A stretch of DNA of 64,000 nucleotides from Pempheris klunzingeri (GCF_042242105.1 NC_092027.1:4872006-4936005), one strand, 5' to 3'; positions 28,900-42,970 are shown, numbered from the stretch's first letter. The notes: a model not told the origin generated them from the letters alone. Numbers and translations: made by a program.

Positions 28900-29959
28900 G
28901 TGGCGAAGAAGTGGTTGAGGACATCAGGCAGTTCAGTTCAGCGTGCAGTTTCTCCCTGATAGTATCTGTTGTTTTAAACACATCCGTGTGCAACCACACA
29001 ATCTGGTTATTGAATGAGATGGAGGGGAACATCTTTGTGTCCATACTGAAGTCCATAACCAATACAGTATTTTATTTATGTGTCAGTATGTTTCCGTGCA
29101 GGCCTGCACACAGGTCTCAGCACAAATTAGGCCTCATATTAGGACAGAGTGACAAACAATAAACACTAAATATAGTTTCCATGAAGCAATATTTGGACTT
29201 TCAATGTGACATGAAAACATGAATGAAAGAAATCAAGCCAGAGGAGAAAGAGAGTGAGAGAGCTTCTTAAACACAAACATCAGGTCAGACCAGCTCTGTC
29301 CTGCAGGCTAAAAGCTCCTGAACTGATCTGAAGCTGTGGACGCTGAAAACTGCCCCAACCACAGAAATCTAACACCACTGTTGATGTTTGAACACCTGAT
29401 GCTGTTTTTCACTTTGCTGTTTCTGAAGCACTTTAGAAAAGGTTTGAGTTTATCAGAAATACTCTTCCTGCTTTCTGCTGATCAGTAAGTTTCTCGCTGA
29501 GTTCACATTCACAGAGAAGCCAGCAGTGTGACAGCGCCCCTGTGGACAAAACTATGTGTCTGCCTTTGAACTCCTAATGGACAAAAACCACCTGAGGATG
29601 TCACCTGACTTTCTGTTGGAGTCACTTTGTCAGAACATTGTGATAATCAATAAATCTGGTCATGTGTATCCATCGAATTAAGAATAATAGAGTAAAATAA
29701 AATCCATGTAAAATGTATGTCAGTGAACAGGCTGTAAAAGGAAAAGTGCTCACTGTGCAGAACGATCAATTCAAGAACAATGTATAGATATTGTATAACT
29801 TCATGATTATTGATGCATTAAAGTCTACACGTCACTTTAACGATGAAGCTGGTAACCATGGCTGATCTAAGTACTGTCTATATGGTTGGGTAGCTATAAT
29901 AACACATCAGGATGTATTTTTTGATTATACTTTGTGTTGGCTTGCCCGAGCGGCGGAGG
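28900..29959. other. Intergenic, no gene seen
   Basis: Unique-looking AT-rich sequence between the end of the class I repeat unit and the inverted arm at 29960. No exon, RNA gene or recognisable element. Confidence 0.5.
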
Positions 29960-30546
29960 TAGTGATGGTCCTCTGACACCCAAGGCTCAGACACATGCGT
30001 GGTAGCTCATGAAACAGTTGTATTGAACCACTGTTCGACCACTGAACCACTGATCGAGGCTTTGCTGAAGCTTGAAAATGGTTCATTATTCGAGGCTTCA
30101 ATGACACAGTGTTCGAGTAGGACATCTAGTGGTCAATACAATGAAGTGCAATCGAGACTTGTCATTTATTGGTTCATGGATTGTTTGGGATTTGACTCTG
30201 GTTGCATGAATGAATGAATGAATGAATGTCTTGTCATTGCAACGGGTATAACGAATTAGAAAAGTAGTCGGCTGATGCTGTAAACTTGACATCAAGTCTA
30301 AATAGCCCATAGCTTAAAAGATGTTGAATAGTGGGCGTTCAGTAGGCTAGCTGGCAAATGTGATCTCATTTAAAATGTTTAATTAGTTTTAGTAAAGTGG
30401 GTGTGCTTGAAGAACAGGGCAGAGGGTGCTTGTGTAACTGTTCATGAGTTTTTATTAAGAAATAAGAGTTTATCCACCGTTTTTGGACTCAAGTGGTTTC
30501 TTTTTTTTACTGCAGTTCCATCTATCTAGATATATAGATCTATATA

Positions 30547-30782
30547 CACTGTTGCCCATAAAGTTGGAATAAAATGTTTTTTTACCTCTTGTCATGAAAT
30601 GATTGTGACAATGTGATTTATTCTTGATAAATAAAGTGTATATCTTCTCAACTTTATTGATCAAACTCTTCCAAACATATCACAGTGAAACTTAAACCAC
30701 AATTAACCTTTGCAAACTGTGTATTCAGGCTTTAACAAAATTGGGGGTATTGAAAATTATTCCAACTATATGGGCAACAGTG
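30547..30782. mobile_element. Mariner/Tc1-type MITE
   Basis: 236 bp with inverted ends CACTGTTGCCCATAAAGTTG … and its complement ending GGGCAACAGTG, flanked by TA on both sides (30545-30546, 30783-30784). TA duplication and CACTG termini are typical of Tc1/mariner. There is no transposase ORF. Confidence 0.85.
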
Positions 30783-30849
30783 TATCTAGCAAGACAGTTT
30801 ATCTATCTCTCCCTCTCTCTCTATATATATGAATATAATAATTCTATAC

Positions 30850-31302
30850 AGGTCTGCAGAGAGAATAACTGGGGCCGATCTGCCCTCCATCCAGGACTTG
30901 TACCTGTCCAGGGTCAGGAGGAGGGCAGGTAACATCTCTGCAGACCCCGTACATAAACTCTTCAAACTCCTCCAGTCTGGTAGGCGCTACAGATCACTGT
31001 ACACCAAAGCCACCAGACACAGAGACAGTTTCTTCCCCCAGGCCGCCACCCTGATGAACTTGCACTAGCCTCAGAGTCTCAGGATCCACACCCCTGCACA
31101 TTTGCAACATTTTTACACTGCAATTCTGCACTACACCTACCTCTATTGTACATACTGTTGTTCTATATTGTTTATATTGTCCTGTTCTTTTCCTATTGTC
31201 GTAGTTTATTTCTGTTTTTCTCCTCCCTGTACATAGAGTCAAGTTTCACCGAGTCAAATTCCTTGTTTGCCTGTTCAAACTTGGCCAATAAAGTTGATTC
31301 TG
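30850..31302 (+). repeat. LINE 3' fragment (L2/Rex1-like RT C-terminus)
   Basis: The plus strand encodes ITGADLPSIQDLYLSRVRRR and, further on, LLQSGRRYRSLYTKATRHRD with SFFPQAATLMN, the hallmark end of L2/Rex-type reverse transcriptases. A stop, a short 3' UTR and the tail AATAAAGTTGATTCTGATTC follow. It is 5'-truncated. A degenerate ATCT-type microsatellite continues to about 31475. Confidence 0.8.
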
Positions 31303-32000
31303 ATTCTTATATATATCTCATCTATATATGTAATACATCGATATCTTAACTATATCTAACGTTATTTAGAACTATCTATGTCTATCTAGTTACCTATCTA
31401 GTGTTATCTAACTATGTAACTAATTTATCTATCCATTTCTCTCTCTGTAGCTTACTATCTAACTATCTATTGATCTATCAACACTGATTCTCCACAAAAT
31501 ACGATCTGATACAACACTACTAACTCTCACAGCAACAAACCAACCTACTCTGCAAAGAGATATGAACGCCACTAAATAGGGACAGGTGATCCCTGAACAC
31601 ACTCGATCCCGCCAGGTGATTCAGATGACAAACCGAACCAGTCAGGTGATTGGTATGACGTCCGAAGCAGTTGAGTGCGTCAAACGTCACTAGTCACGTG
31701 ACCAAACCACACATCGGCACACTGGGCTCAGTGGTTCGATACAGCTGTTTCATGAGCTACCGCGCATGTGTCGGAGTTTCGGGTGTCAGAGGACCATTAC
31801 TATCCACAACTACCGCTTTACAACTCCCTGCAAGGGGAGTCGGCCTGGAAAAGGGAAGTTTGTAGTTCGGCTTGTCACCTGCCTGTTTTACCGCAGAGCT
31901 GAGAGGACAGAAAGGGCTCTTGGGTTAGCTAACTGCTTGTTAGCTAGCATGCTGCTGTGTCAACACACCCTACAACTCCTCTCTGATTAATTTCACCGTC

Positions 32001-35000
32001 ATGACCGAGCTAAGATGCCGGAAATCAGAGACTCAGGAGGGAGGTAAAGAAGAGGATGACCGCCTAAATGAGTCTGAGGTGCTCACGACACGTAAGTTCA
32101 GCTAAATTAGCAGTTTGCTAAATGGACCCTGGTTAGCTTCTTATGCAAAGACATCAGGTAACTTTCCCACAGAAACACCTGACCTGGATGCCTTTAAAAG
32201 CCTGTAGATGTTAAACCACTGTCTGTGTGCACAGATGTTAACACTGAGGATGATGAGGGGAATGTGCCCATTGGTGGAGCCGATGAAAGGCAGCAGAAAG
32301 ATGAAGGCGAGGAAGAGGAGGATGCTCAGCATAAACAGGAAGAGTCAAACAGACCAGGGTCATCTGACCAAAGATCCAAGAGCTCTTCTACATGTAAGTT
32401 TATGTGTCTGCACAGCTCAGTGTCAACTTTAGTAATCATCCATATATGTAGATATTCCAGTAAGTCACAGAATTAAAAAAGAATCATGCACTTAAAGTAG
32501 ATCACATGTGTCATGTAGGAAGATCTGACTTTCTGTCCAGACTCTTCTTTTGTAGAAAGATGTTTGTATTCATCCTTTAACTTGTCGGCTCCTGTAAGGA
32601 ACTTCTGATGGGTTTTTACTCCTGCATTACCTGGTCAGACCTAGACAATGCTACAACTGACTGACAGTTCTGTCTTTGAACATAATTTATCATGATACAC
32701 CATTATGTTGGCAAAATGTAACCTTAAAAGAAGCCTCTAATTCATACTTAATTTGTGAAAGAACTGGAAATGCAGCTAAAACTCTATTCAGTTTTGCAGA
32801 CCACTGTGATAAACACCTAGACAATTTGAGGTGCATTTTTTCCATATCTAAGCAAATATATCAACACCAGGGGAAGAAGGCATCCTACTTACACATAGAG
32901 CCCAGCACTGTATGAGCAGTTTAAACTATTGGTCGACAATAACACAGACTCCATCTTAAAAAAGGGACAGAGACTAGTGTGTCTAAGTCTGTTTTGTTGT
33001 CAAATGTGACGTTCACTGTAATATTTCTGCCCCTCAGCGGGTTTTCTGCAGCGCTTGGTGAGGGTGTTCTTCGGATGCCTGGCAGCAGTTGCCTGCGGCA
33101 TGCTTTATGCCGCGTATCTGTCTGCGTATCATGACAGGAAGTTCTGGTTTTCAACTAGACATGTGGGTGACTTTTTGTTTTTCTGCTCACATAACGTTTC
33201 CACTTTTACTGCTGTATCGTAACAACCCCAAAATTCACATTAATGTGTCTCAGGAGCTTGAGCGTGAAATCACCTTCCAAGAGGGCAGCGGGCTGTATTA
33301 TTACTACTACAAGCACATGCTGACGGCATCATCTTTTGAAAGAGGTACATGTATCCCCTCTGCTTCTCTTTAAGGACGCTGCTGCTAACTCGAATCAACA
33401 AATGTCACTCTTATCTTATTAATGAACTCTGTTGTTACATGGCTTGTGTTTTTCAGGCTTTTATGAGCTGACGATAGACAACAAGACTGTTTCAGGTCAG
33501 ATCATCAACGCAGTGGAACATTTGTTTTTGTACCCAGAGCTCATCACAAGCTTCATATACAGAGTCACTGGCAGCCAGGTGAGGGTTTTATTTTGCTGTT
33601 TGAGTTTAAGAACGAGCAATAAGGACATTGTCTGTTTTGACCATATTATAATACATCTCTGTCATTTTTTAATCACGTGGTGATATGCAATGAAATGTGT
33701 GTATTTTCCAGACACACTAAACTAGTGCAATGTCCTGTCTTTAAGCAAACAAACACCAGAAAACTGTTTGGAAGTAGAAACATAATTCCTGTCTTAAGCC
33801 TGGGAGCCTTTCAGCCTCTGTCTCAGTTTCATCTGCTACTGGTGCAGAGGGCTTAATGCCTAATAACCCTTTAAATTATAGGATAATACTGGATTTGTCA
33901 ATCCAACAATGGAGCAATACACATGTTACAGCAGCTCAATAAGTCAATATGTTATAGATAATAAATCTATAAAATAGAATAGATATATCTACACACTGTA
34001 CGAACACCTAGATCTATATGCACCATTCACTTATCTAGATATAACCATGATGGATAGTTGTTTGCACACATAATTATGATATACACATGGTGCGAAGGAT
34101 TATGCTAAGAATGTAATATTGTGTCGTGATTGATATGATTGCACAGTATACCAGCACCTATACCACCTGTGCAGTATAAAATGAATGAATAGGATAAACA
34201 ATCGGAGACAAATACTGGAAAGTAGCTGCGGTGACAGACAACATGTTGTTACATCATGTTACACTAGTGTTGAAAAATCAGACTGCTGTTGAAATGAAGG
34301 ACCTGCGTTGTGTAGAGAAGTCGAACGTCTACATTGCCTCACCTGTGATAAAGCCCTGGCGTTTCCTGCTTCTGTCCCTCAGGATTTCGTCGAGCCGATC
34401 TACTTCTATGTTGGAGCGGTTTTCGGCCTCCAGGCTGTCTACGTCACCGCCCTGTTCGTCTGTAGCTGGGTGATGAGCGGCACCTGGGTGGCCGGCATGC
34501 TGGCTGTGGCCTGGTATGTGATCAACAGGTGAGATGAATGCAGCCATCTTGTTCCTTTATTTAGTGAGAGGTTTCTCTGAATGCCTCATTGTGTTTAGCC
34601 GATCAAAGTCTATCAGCGCGGCAAAATCACTTTCTTCTTGTGAACTTTATCATCCTTTATCTCTTCGAATCACTAAAGCCGTAAAACAGACTTTAAAAAT
34701 AGGACATTTATATAAAACTTTTAGTTTCATGCTGACTTAACTGCTTTCCAACTCCTCTGTGGGTCGTTTCTTCCTCAGACCAGACACGACCAAAGTGGAC
34801 CATGCCATCCCACTGCGGGACAACTGGGCTCTGCCTTACTTCTCGTGCCAGGTTGCAGCTTTGACTGGATTCCTGAGTAATAACATCAGCTCTGCCACTG
34901 AGGTGAGTCTGTCATTAAACCAGTTTTTTTTTTTTAGAATAATCCTTCACTATATGTGGGTTAAGTGAGACATTACATTCACGCTCACTGATAAACTATT

Positions 35001-38000
35001 TCCCTGCAGATGTTTTGCTATCTCACCATGAGTGCCACCACGTTCACCTTCCTCCTGGTCTGGGAACACAGCCACTACGTGCTCTTCATCCAGGGCCTCT
35101 GTCTTTTCTTGCTCGACTCTTTTGACCTGCTGCCACCTCGTAAGGTAACACAGTCCTGGCACAATAAAGGAGTGCAGCCCTTTAGCAGCATCACATTTAA
35201 CCATTACGTGGAAGCCATTGCACCAGACTGAAAAATGTTCTCACACATAAAACCGTAACTTGTAGTGGGTGAACCACAGACTGTTCATATAGATGGACGA
35301 CGCTGTGCAGAGTCTATGAGATAAACATGACATGACATGTTAATTAGAGCTTTAAAGGTGCTGGTTTTCTCACCATCAGTCAGAACCAGGTGCTGTTTTC
35401 CCCTGTCACCAGTTTTTATTCAAAGCCGAGGAAACTGACAGAACCTTTGAGACGTATCAGTCCTGTCTGGCTCTCGGCAAGAAAGCAGAGAAGGGTATTT
35501 CACTGAACTAATGAATCAGAAAAGCTGCACTCACTTTTGGGCTCGATCTTTTTAAGAGCAAAAAGTTTTGTGGACTGAGGACATTTTCTTTTTCAAGCTC
35601 TTGGCTAGTTATTCACAACTATAAGATGTATAAAAATGTAACTTAACTGATGAAAATACCTGTTTGTTCGTACAGTAGCTTCAGATCCTGCATTCTGCTC
35701 ACAGTCGTCCTCAAAGACATTGTGCTTTTTATCTTTGTTTCTCTTCTGTCTCTCTCTCTTTCCATCGTCCCTCCATCTGGGATGTTAAGATGGCCGACAT
35801 CCACAAGGTGTACGTCAGCTCCTTGTTCCTGGCCTACGTGTTCCAGTTTCAGAACCCGACCCTGCTCAGCTCGCCTCTTCTCAGCCTCCTGATTGGCTCA
35901 GTGCTCGCGAGGTACTTCCAGGTAGAGTTAGCTGCTCCCTCACGTCAGAGCTCACTCAGACTACACATGACAGGCGTTTGTTTTAACTTGCATTGAATCA
36001 CACATGGGTGAGCGTTGGTGCTGACGCAGTTAGTAGAATCATTGGTTCCACAAATGATAATCAGTGCTTTGAAAATCATTTAACTAACTTATCAAGTAAA
36101 AAGACTGAGTATTTAATTGTTGCACCTTAGATGTGAGAATCTTATCATTAGGATTAGCTTACATTTGACAGGATTTGAATGCAGAGTCTCAGTGCTGTTT
36201 TCTGTGCCTCTATTGCAGCAAAAGATGAAGATGGGACCTCTAGTGGCCAGAGTCATGAAGCTCTTCCTACATTTCCACCTAGTCTTTACAACAGGGATCA
36301 CCTTCAGTTATTTGGTCAAGGTAAAACCTCAAGGACAGGCGTCGCTCTCTCCATTGATCCATTCATTAGTAGTCATTAAGTTGTTAGTTAAAGGCAGGGT
36401 CTGTGTTTTAGAAGCACTTTTTGTTATATTGGTTATAATCTGGTGTCTGTGGCTGTCAGACGGCTGTAATAAACCCGTCCAATCATGGACCCGGCAGCGA
36501 TGGCCGGTCTTCTCATCACTGTCGTGGACTCGTCCTCCAGCAGTAACATCAGTCCAGCAGCGTGTTCATGTTTTGTGGGTAGTGGCTTTGGAGGAAATCC
36601 TGAAGGGAGGGCGAAGTCTAGCTCCTCCTGTTTCTCCAGCATTGCAGACTATTCCTTTAATCATCTGTTTCTTTTCATTTACAGAAACTTATACCTGTAA
36701 GTGAGAGTGACTTCATATTGAAATTCCTTGAAGTAAAATTTGGGCTCAACACAACAACGTGAGTTACAGCTATTTTATTAAAACTTTGCTCTTTTAAATC
36801 CAGGCTTGGCATGGATTTAAATAAATGGTGGCATAGAGTATTATTATCCTGTGGGTTGAACAGTATTAGTCAGTATCCTTTTTTCTGTTTGTATAATCTA
36901 ACATAATGTAATCTAATGGAAATGTTTTCTTTCCTTCTTTGTTAGTGACTTTGTCACCAACTTCCTCCTGTGCCAAGAGAGTTTCCAGACACCCGGTCAG
37001 GACTTATTTCTGCGCCTGACGCAGGCCTCAGTCCTTCCCTTCTACTTACTGGTGCTCACCATCTGCGTGCTGTCAACCCTACAGACCATTTACAGGAGAC
37101 TCAGGTCAGACACTGTGGCCACGCACAGGGCCGTTTCTCTTTGGTGTCCTTCTAAAATTATATTCAACAGTTTGAGGCTCTGCTGTAACGGGCTCCAGTT
37201 TTAGGTTATAGATCTAACATTCTTTTTCAAATATTATTAATATTTACTCAGTGGTGAGCCAATGAAAACCAACCTCAGACTTGAAGATGGGCGAATAGGA
37301 GAGCAGCCAGAGGTCATCTATCATGTTTTTCATTCGTTGTTTTTTGGAGGCCTGGCTCTGCTGTTCGACGGGTACGTTCATCTGCGTTAAAGTGTGTTTT
37401 AGAATTTGGATTTCTAACAAGTTTTCATAGTAAATTAAGCATCGTTGAATTGTTTATTCCTCTTCAGTTATTGCACTAAACGTGTTTGTGTTTTTTTTGT
37501 TTTGTTTTGCAGGATGAAATATTTATGGACCCCGTACGTCTGCATGTTCACAGCATTCGGCGTGTGCTCTCCAGACCTCTGGATGACTGTGTTTAAGTGG
37601 CTCAAACTGAAGTCCATCCACCCTGTGGTGCTGGTGAGGCCTCTGATATTCACTTTAACAGCAAACATTGTCTTCTTCCAGCTCTGAAAAAAGACCAACA
37701 TATTGACGATGAAATATTTTTGAAAGAACGGCTAACTCCATGCTGCACAAGTGCTCTAATGACAACATTTTGATCCTCTTTTCTGACCTGACGAAGATCC
37801 ACGGTGGATGGAAACATTGTTAAAGTGTTGTTGCGTGAAGCAAGTGTGCAGCGTCGTCCTCTGTGATTGATGCTGTGTTCTGATAGCTTTACATCATGTG
37901 ATGTGCTTTGGACAATTAAATTAGATAAATATCTAACTTGCAAAATTGTCTTCTCACCTACGAAGTAACTTTATTATCATTGATATTATTAATAATATTG

Positions 38001-39815
38001 TTATTAATAACCGTTAACTCTTGTGTTTTTGACACTCCAGTCTCTGATCCTGAGCACAGCAGTTCCTACCATCATTGGTTTCAGTTTGTGGAGAGAGGTG
38101 AGACTTTCGGCTCTTAATCTTTTGAAGCTCTTTATGTCAGACATTTAAAGGTGTGTCACATCTTCCTTCGCTGCTCTCCTCTGTCTTGCAGTACTGCCCT
38201 CGTGTCTTGGCAGAGTTGTCAGACCTGCAGGACTTCTATGACCCAGATACAGTGGAGCTGATCAGCTGGATCAGGTAGCTCATCGAAGCTCTCTGCATTT
38301 TCAGAGATATCCATAAAGCCTTTATCGTTCCGTCTAACGTGGTGTCTTGTCTCCAGGTCTCAGGCTCCAGTGGCGGCTGTCTTTGCAGGCAGTCCTCACC
38401 TGTTGGGAACAGTGAAGTTGTGTTCAGGTTCAGCTGTGACTAGTTTACCGCTTTACTCCGACATCAACCTGCTGAGGAGGACTGAACATGTGAGTGAAAT
38501 GACAACTGTAGAATAATCTAAAATTCACGACTTAGAGCAGCACAGTCAGTTTAAAACGATGCCAGATAGCTCAAGGCCTCTGGTTTTTAAGAGGTTAATC
38601 TTGGACCAGATGAAATCCATTATAAATTCCTCCAAAATGTACCACAAAAATGTGAACTTCATGTTATAATGCACCATTAAAAATGACAAAATATTGTTTT
38701 CTGTTCTGTTTCATCGGTATAGTGCTAATTCTCTAATAAAGAAAAAAATAAATGCCCCAAAACCTAAGAAATAGAGAAAATATACATTTCAGTCGTTGTC
38801 CAAGTGATCCTGATCCTGATTCTCTCCTTGTAGACTTACCAGGTGTATGCAATGAGATCTGCCGAGGACGTCTATAAGATTCTGACCTCTCAGAAGACAA
38901 ACTACGTCATCATCGAGGAGTCCATTTGTAACGAGCTGAGTCTTAATAAAGGCTGTAGGATCAAAGACCTGCTCGACATCTCCAATGGACATGTGAGTTC
39001 ACACACTTACTTATTACAAGCTGCCAGCTGCAGATTCCCATCTGTGTCTCTGCTGTTGTGTGTTTTCAGTGGAGCATGTTGTTGCCAAGAGGTGAAAATC
39101 ATGATGCAAAACAGGAAAATACACCAAAGTTATGAGTTGTGACGTTTTCATACAGTGGAGATCTTGCTCATAACAAACTGTTTTAAAGGAGAACTTTGAC
39201 ACTTTGTTAAATTCACTTGTATCTTGTTTGTTTAATCTGTACAAAAACCCAAGTGGCTCTATGTGGGTTTATTGACTTCCTGGAGTCTTTGACAGTTGAC
39301 AGCTGTTTCCCCGTTTCTAGTCCCTGTGCTAAACTGAGCTAAGCTAAGTTAAACTAAGCTAAACTAAACAAAGCTAAGTTAAGCTAGCATCTGCTGGCTG
39401 TAATTTTGTTTTTAATGCACAGACATGACAGTGATTTTGATCTTCTTGTCAAACTCGGTGCAGAAAAGTGAATAAGTGCATTTCCTAACGTGTTGAACTG
39501 TAACATAATATTACATACAGGTTATCACAGTGAGTGTAAATATAGCCTTTGTATTTTGATAGGCCTCATTTGTGGAAAGTATTGATTATGGCATAAGTTA
39601 TCCTTGAATGTTATTCTCGTTAATATTCCATATCCTTCTGTCTCGTTCAGGTTGTTTATGACAAAGGAGAGATTTACTCTTTCTCCAAGCACGGACGATT
39701 CTGCCAGGAGATAAAGCTGAACTACTCGCCCTACACAAACTACTTCACCCGAGTTTTCTGGAACCGCTCGTACCACGTTTACAAAGTGAACTCCGTCATC
39801 TCCTTCCAGTACTGA
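32001..39815 (+). CDS. dpy19l4: DPY19-like 4, multi-pass membrane protein of the C-mannosyltransferase family
   Basis: The DPY19 family acts in the ER; DPY19L1 and DPY19L3 C-mannosylate tryptophans, while activity of L4 is not established to my knowledge. Nineteen coding exons keep frame: 32001-32091, 32235-32393, 33038-33162, 33254-33344, 33457-33578, 34383-34528, 34779-34902, 35010-35144, 35790-35921, 36219-36320, 36685-36758, 36946-37104, 37252-37371, 37513-37633, 38041-38097, 38192-38274, 38357-38489, 38834-38992, 39651-39815. The product is 765 residues (human about 723). Seen: acidic low-complexity N-terminus (exon 2), first membrane helix in exon 3, then the family block ELEREITFQ…YYYYYKHML, many hydrophobic helices, and a soluble C-terminal domain ([26 protein letters not shown]). 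The match to my memory of human DPY19L4 is strong and better than to L1 or L3. An acidic leader longer than in human is the main oddity. Confidence 0.95.
36392..36656. mobile_element. piggyBac-type MITE in dpy19l4 intron 10
   Basis: About 265 bp between two TTAA sites (36388-36391, 36657-36660). The ends AGGCAGGGTCTG and CAGACTATTCCT are imperfect inverted repeats. A TTAA target duplication is diagnostic of piggyBac-like transposition. It is non-coding. Confidence 0.65.
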
Positions 39816-40325
39816 CAGCAGCTTTTGCCTCCACGCTGAGACCTCACTGAGCCTGTCATCACATTATATCCACAGTGTAACTGGAGGACTGCGATATGTT
39901 TTTGCAGAGTGTGTGTCTGCGCTGTGTGTGTGTGTGTGTGCTCAGAAAAATGTCTCGTCACTGTTAACACACATCCTGACGTTGACGGTGAAGCTGCAAA
40001 TTCAAACCGACTGAGATTAACTGAGCACTCTGTTCTGGTGTCGGCCAACACATGTTATGTCTGATTGAAGTCGACATTAAAGGACCCTGTTGAAGTTGAA
40101 ATACGCCATATTGATCACTGTACTGTAGTTTTCTAAGCCATGTGTTACTGTTCCTGTGATGCATTTAATGAAGGGAGAGGTCGGTGTGTGAGATCTGTGT
40201 GTTCACTTTGTTCAGAAGCCGATCGCAGCTGAGATTTTGTTTTTGTAAGGCTCATTATTTTGAGTGGTCATATCTGTAGCCGTGCTGGTGTCGTGGCTTA
40301 AGGGAGGCTGTCTGTCAGTCTGTCA

Positions 40326-40368
<43 letters not shown>

Positions 40369-42960
40369 AGTCCAGCACTTTGGTCCGGACTGAAACATCT
40401 CAGCAAATGTTTGATCGACTGGCATTAAAGTTAATACAGATATCAGTGTTGATGATGTTTAAAGCTACTGATTGTTGAGATCACCTGACGTCTCCTGTGG
40501 CGCCACCAGCAGGTCACAGTTTTGATTTACTCTCTGAAAGATCTCAACAGGGCAGAAATGTTCTACATTCATGGTTTCCAGAGGATGAAGCATGATGACT
40601 TTGGTGATCCTCTGACTTTTCCTGTAGCGCCACCATGAGGTTGAGATTTTTTGTTTTCTCTTTCACTATTTTCCTTTAATTATTGATTGATATGGCTCTC
40701 CATCTTGAGATAATCGTGATCTATCCATATCTTTCCAGATCTATCCATCTATCACAGAGTGTGGTCATGCCCACCTCAATTATTTATGAGAAATAATTTG
40801 ATAATCATGGTCCGATATAAAGAAAATAACTTAATATTTGAACATGCTGTGTGATTAAATCACGTTGGAATAATGATCTAAATCATGAGCATTGATAACC
40901 CACCAGTACACTGTACTTTGTATCACGACATTTAATCACAATCTCTTCACATGAAAGGAGGATAATTTGGTGATTAAGACCTAATTGAGACCCTAAAACA
41001 ATACTGGGAAGCGTGTCCGTTCTTCTCTGCAGCTTTCTGCTCGTTTCCTCACTAAAGCACTCGTGCAGCTAAATGTGTACAAGCTGTGTACTTTTAAAAG
41101 GTCGCTACTTCTCACGTGGGTTTAAGGTGCGTCTTTGTAAGCCGCCTATTGTGTGATGTGAGTAAGTCGGTCAGATCTCTGCTTTAAACGGAGCTTGTGA
41201 TATCAGATATGAAGTGTAGAGTTGCTTCAAATGCTGTGACTGAAAATCAGTATTTATGGACTGACTGACGTGCTCTGATTTCACCCATGGTTTTATTTTG
41301 GAGGAACAGACTGATCTCTCAGAGGTGCCTGGAATGACAGGAGGAGTTTTTTTTTTTTATCCAAATATTGATGGAGCAACGCAGGACAGTTAAACCGAGT
41401 TGTGTCTCTTTGTTGCTGTCTTCATCATCCTCTTTATCTTGCTGCCTTATTTTGAGACCGACGTCTCTTTATCGACGACACCTCTACCTGTGTCTGTGTG
41501 TGACGCTGACCTCTGACCCCTCTTCCATCTGGGTGTTAACTCTGAGTGTTCACTGGTAAATTCCTTCTGGTGCTATTGTGCAAGTCTCACCAACAGCTGT
41601 CTCTCTGCAGAGGGCCATGTAGTGAAAATTAGATTTTACTGAATTACTGATGGAAAATTAAAACTGTATGACTTGATTTTTTATGTCAAGAGTTATTTTG
41701 TCATACACATGATGTGCATTTTAATGTTTGTTGATTTCTTCCTTAATCCATCCGTCTCTCCACATCTCATCTTTTACAGACTTTGCAGCTGAATAGAAAA
41801 AGGAGAGATGCAAATGAAAGGGAATAAGAGAAACAAGAGGACAATTTTATATATCGTTGAGTTTCTCTTTGCATTTTAGGTCCAAAGATCAAGTTGGGCT
41901 TTTACTCTGAACGTTTACTTTTTACATTTTCACTGTATAGTATGTTTTCCTTTCTTATTTTCCTCTTCACGCTCTCATGCAGAGATGTTTTTACTTATTT
42001 TGGCTGATTTTAGGTCTCTGGACTGATTTGATTGTGTACAAACTACGCTTGATTGACAAGAGCCTCACTCTCCCTTGTTAGAGTGGAAAACACCATTTAT
42101 CATCATTATTGGTAGTGAGAATATGGTAACGCCAAGTAGTTTCTAAAAGCTGTAGCCAGCCTCCGTCTGAGTGGACGTCCAATCAATGAGAACATCTGTG
42201 TAGGTGTGCAGGGCCTTAAAGTTTTTCCATTCAAGGTCATTTCCCATATTAATATAACTATTATATTACTATAACTATGATAACACATTTCAGTCATTTT
42301 ACATGTCCCAATTTCAAGTTTTTATTTGTGGGTGAAATTATCCTCCAAGTGATTCATCTCATGAGCCTGAAGTCAGTCGTACAGGCTAAATGTATCCCTC
42401 TCAATTCAATGTCAAGTTTGCATAATTATCCTGACAGTAATTTGTAATTCAGAAGTAACAGATCTCCAGTTAAAGAATTAGCCTTCTCTGCCATGCTCAC
42501 AAATAGAGACACATTTATCCTGTGTGTTTTCAGAGGTACAAGAAGTACACAGTTTCTTTATTAAGTAAAACTACAAATACAACTAATACAGGCTATAGAA
42601 ATATTCAGGGTAATCACAAGTAAAACTCTTAAAAATTCTCATTTAAAATGGTTTTTCAATAGTTTTATACATTATTTGGTCTCGTAAACCTAATTTTCTT
42701 TAAAGAAAACTATTTGCTGTTGCAGAGAGGATTTGAATCACCTTGTATGAAATGGAGTTTAGGCCGTTTGCTGCACAAGAATCATGAAATAATTCAATTT
42801 AAGAAAATACTATTACTACCAAGTAGCTACAAATAGCAGAAAAATTAACCCAAGTAAAACTACCACAATATAGTTCCAACATAAATTATTGTTAAATGCT
42901 TTTTAAATAGTATTTAAAGTTAAATAACACGCGAATATATATTTTTTATTCATCAAATTA
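39816..42960. other. dpy19l4 3' UTR and intergenic
   Basis: No further gene is seen. It holds a (CTGT)n microsatellite at about 40308-40368. I found ATTAAA variants (near 40075 and 40424) but no clear AATAAA soon after the stop, so the 3' end of dpy19l4 is unresolved. Confidence 0.6.
40308..40368. repeat. (CTGT)n microsatellite
   Basis: About fifteen tetramers with CAGT interruptions at both ends, in the likely 3' UTR of dpy19l4. Confidence 0.95.
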
Positions 42961-42970
42961 AACTCAAGAG

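Larger units (their letters stand above)
29960..31802. mobile_element. Region bounded by 74-bp inverted arms, possible hAT-like element
   Basis: The left arm 29960-30033 starts TAGTGATGGTCCTCTGACAC. The right arm 31729-31802 ends GTGTCAGAGGACCATTACTA. The arms are inverted copies at roughly 85-90 percent identity. TAGTGATGG resembles hAT termini, but I see no 8-bp target duplication and no transposase. The interior holds a mariner-type MITE and a LINE fragment. It could instead be two independent copies of one repeat in opposite orientation. Confidence 0.5.

Noticed and set aside
31146-31349. 67-codon frame after the LINE RT fragment
   Set aside because: It lies in the LINE 3' UTR and tail; AT-rich translation with no coding signature.
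31310-31475. Possible CRISPR-like or satellite array of ATCT-containing units
   Set aside because: Units are short, degenerate and without regular spacers; this is a decayed tetranucleotide microsatellite in a vertebrate genome.
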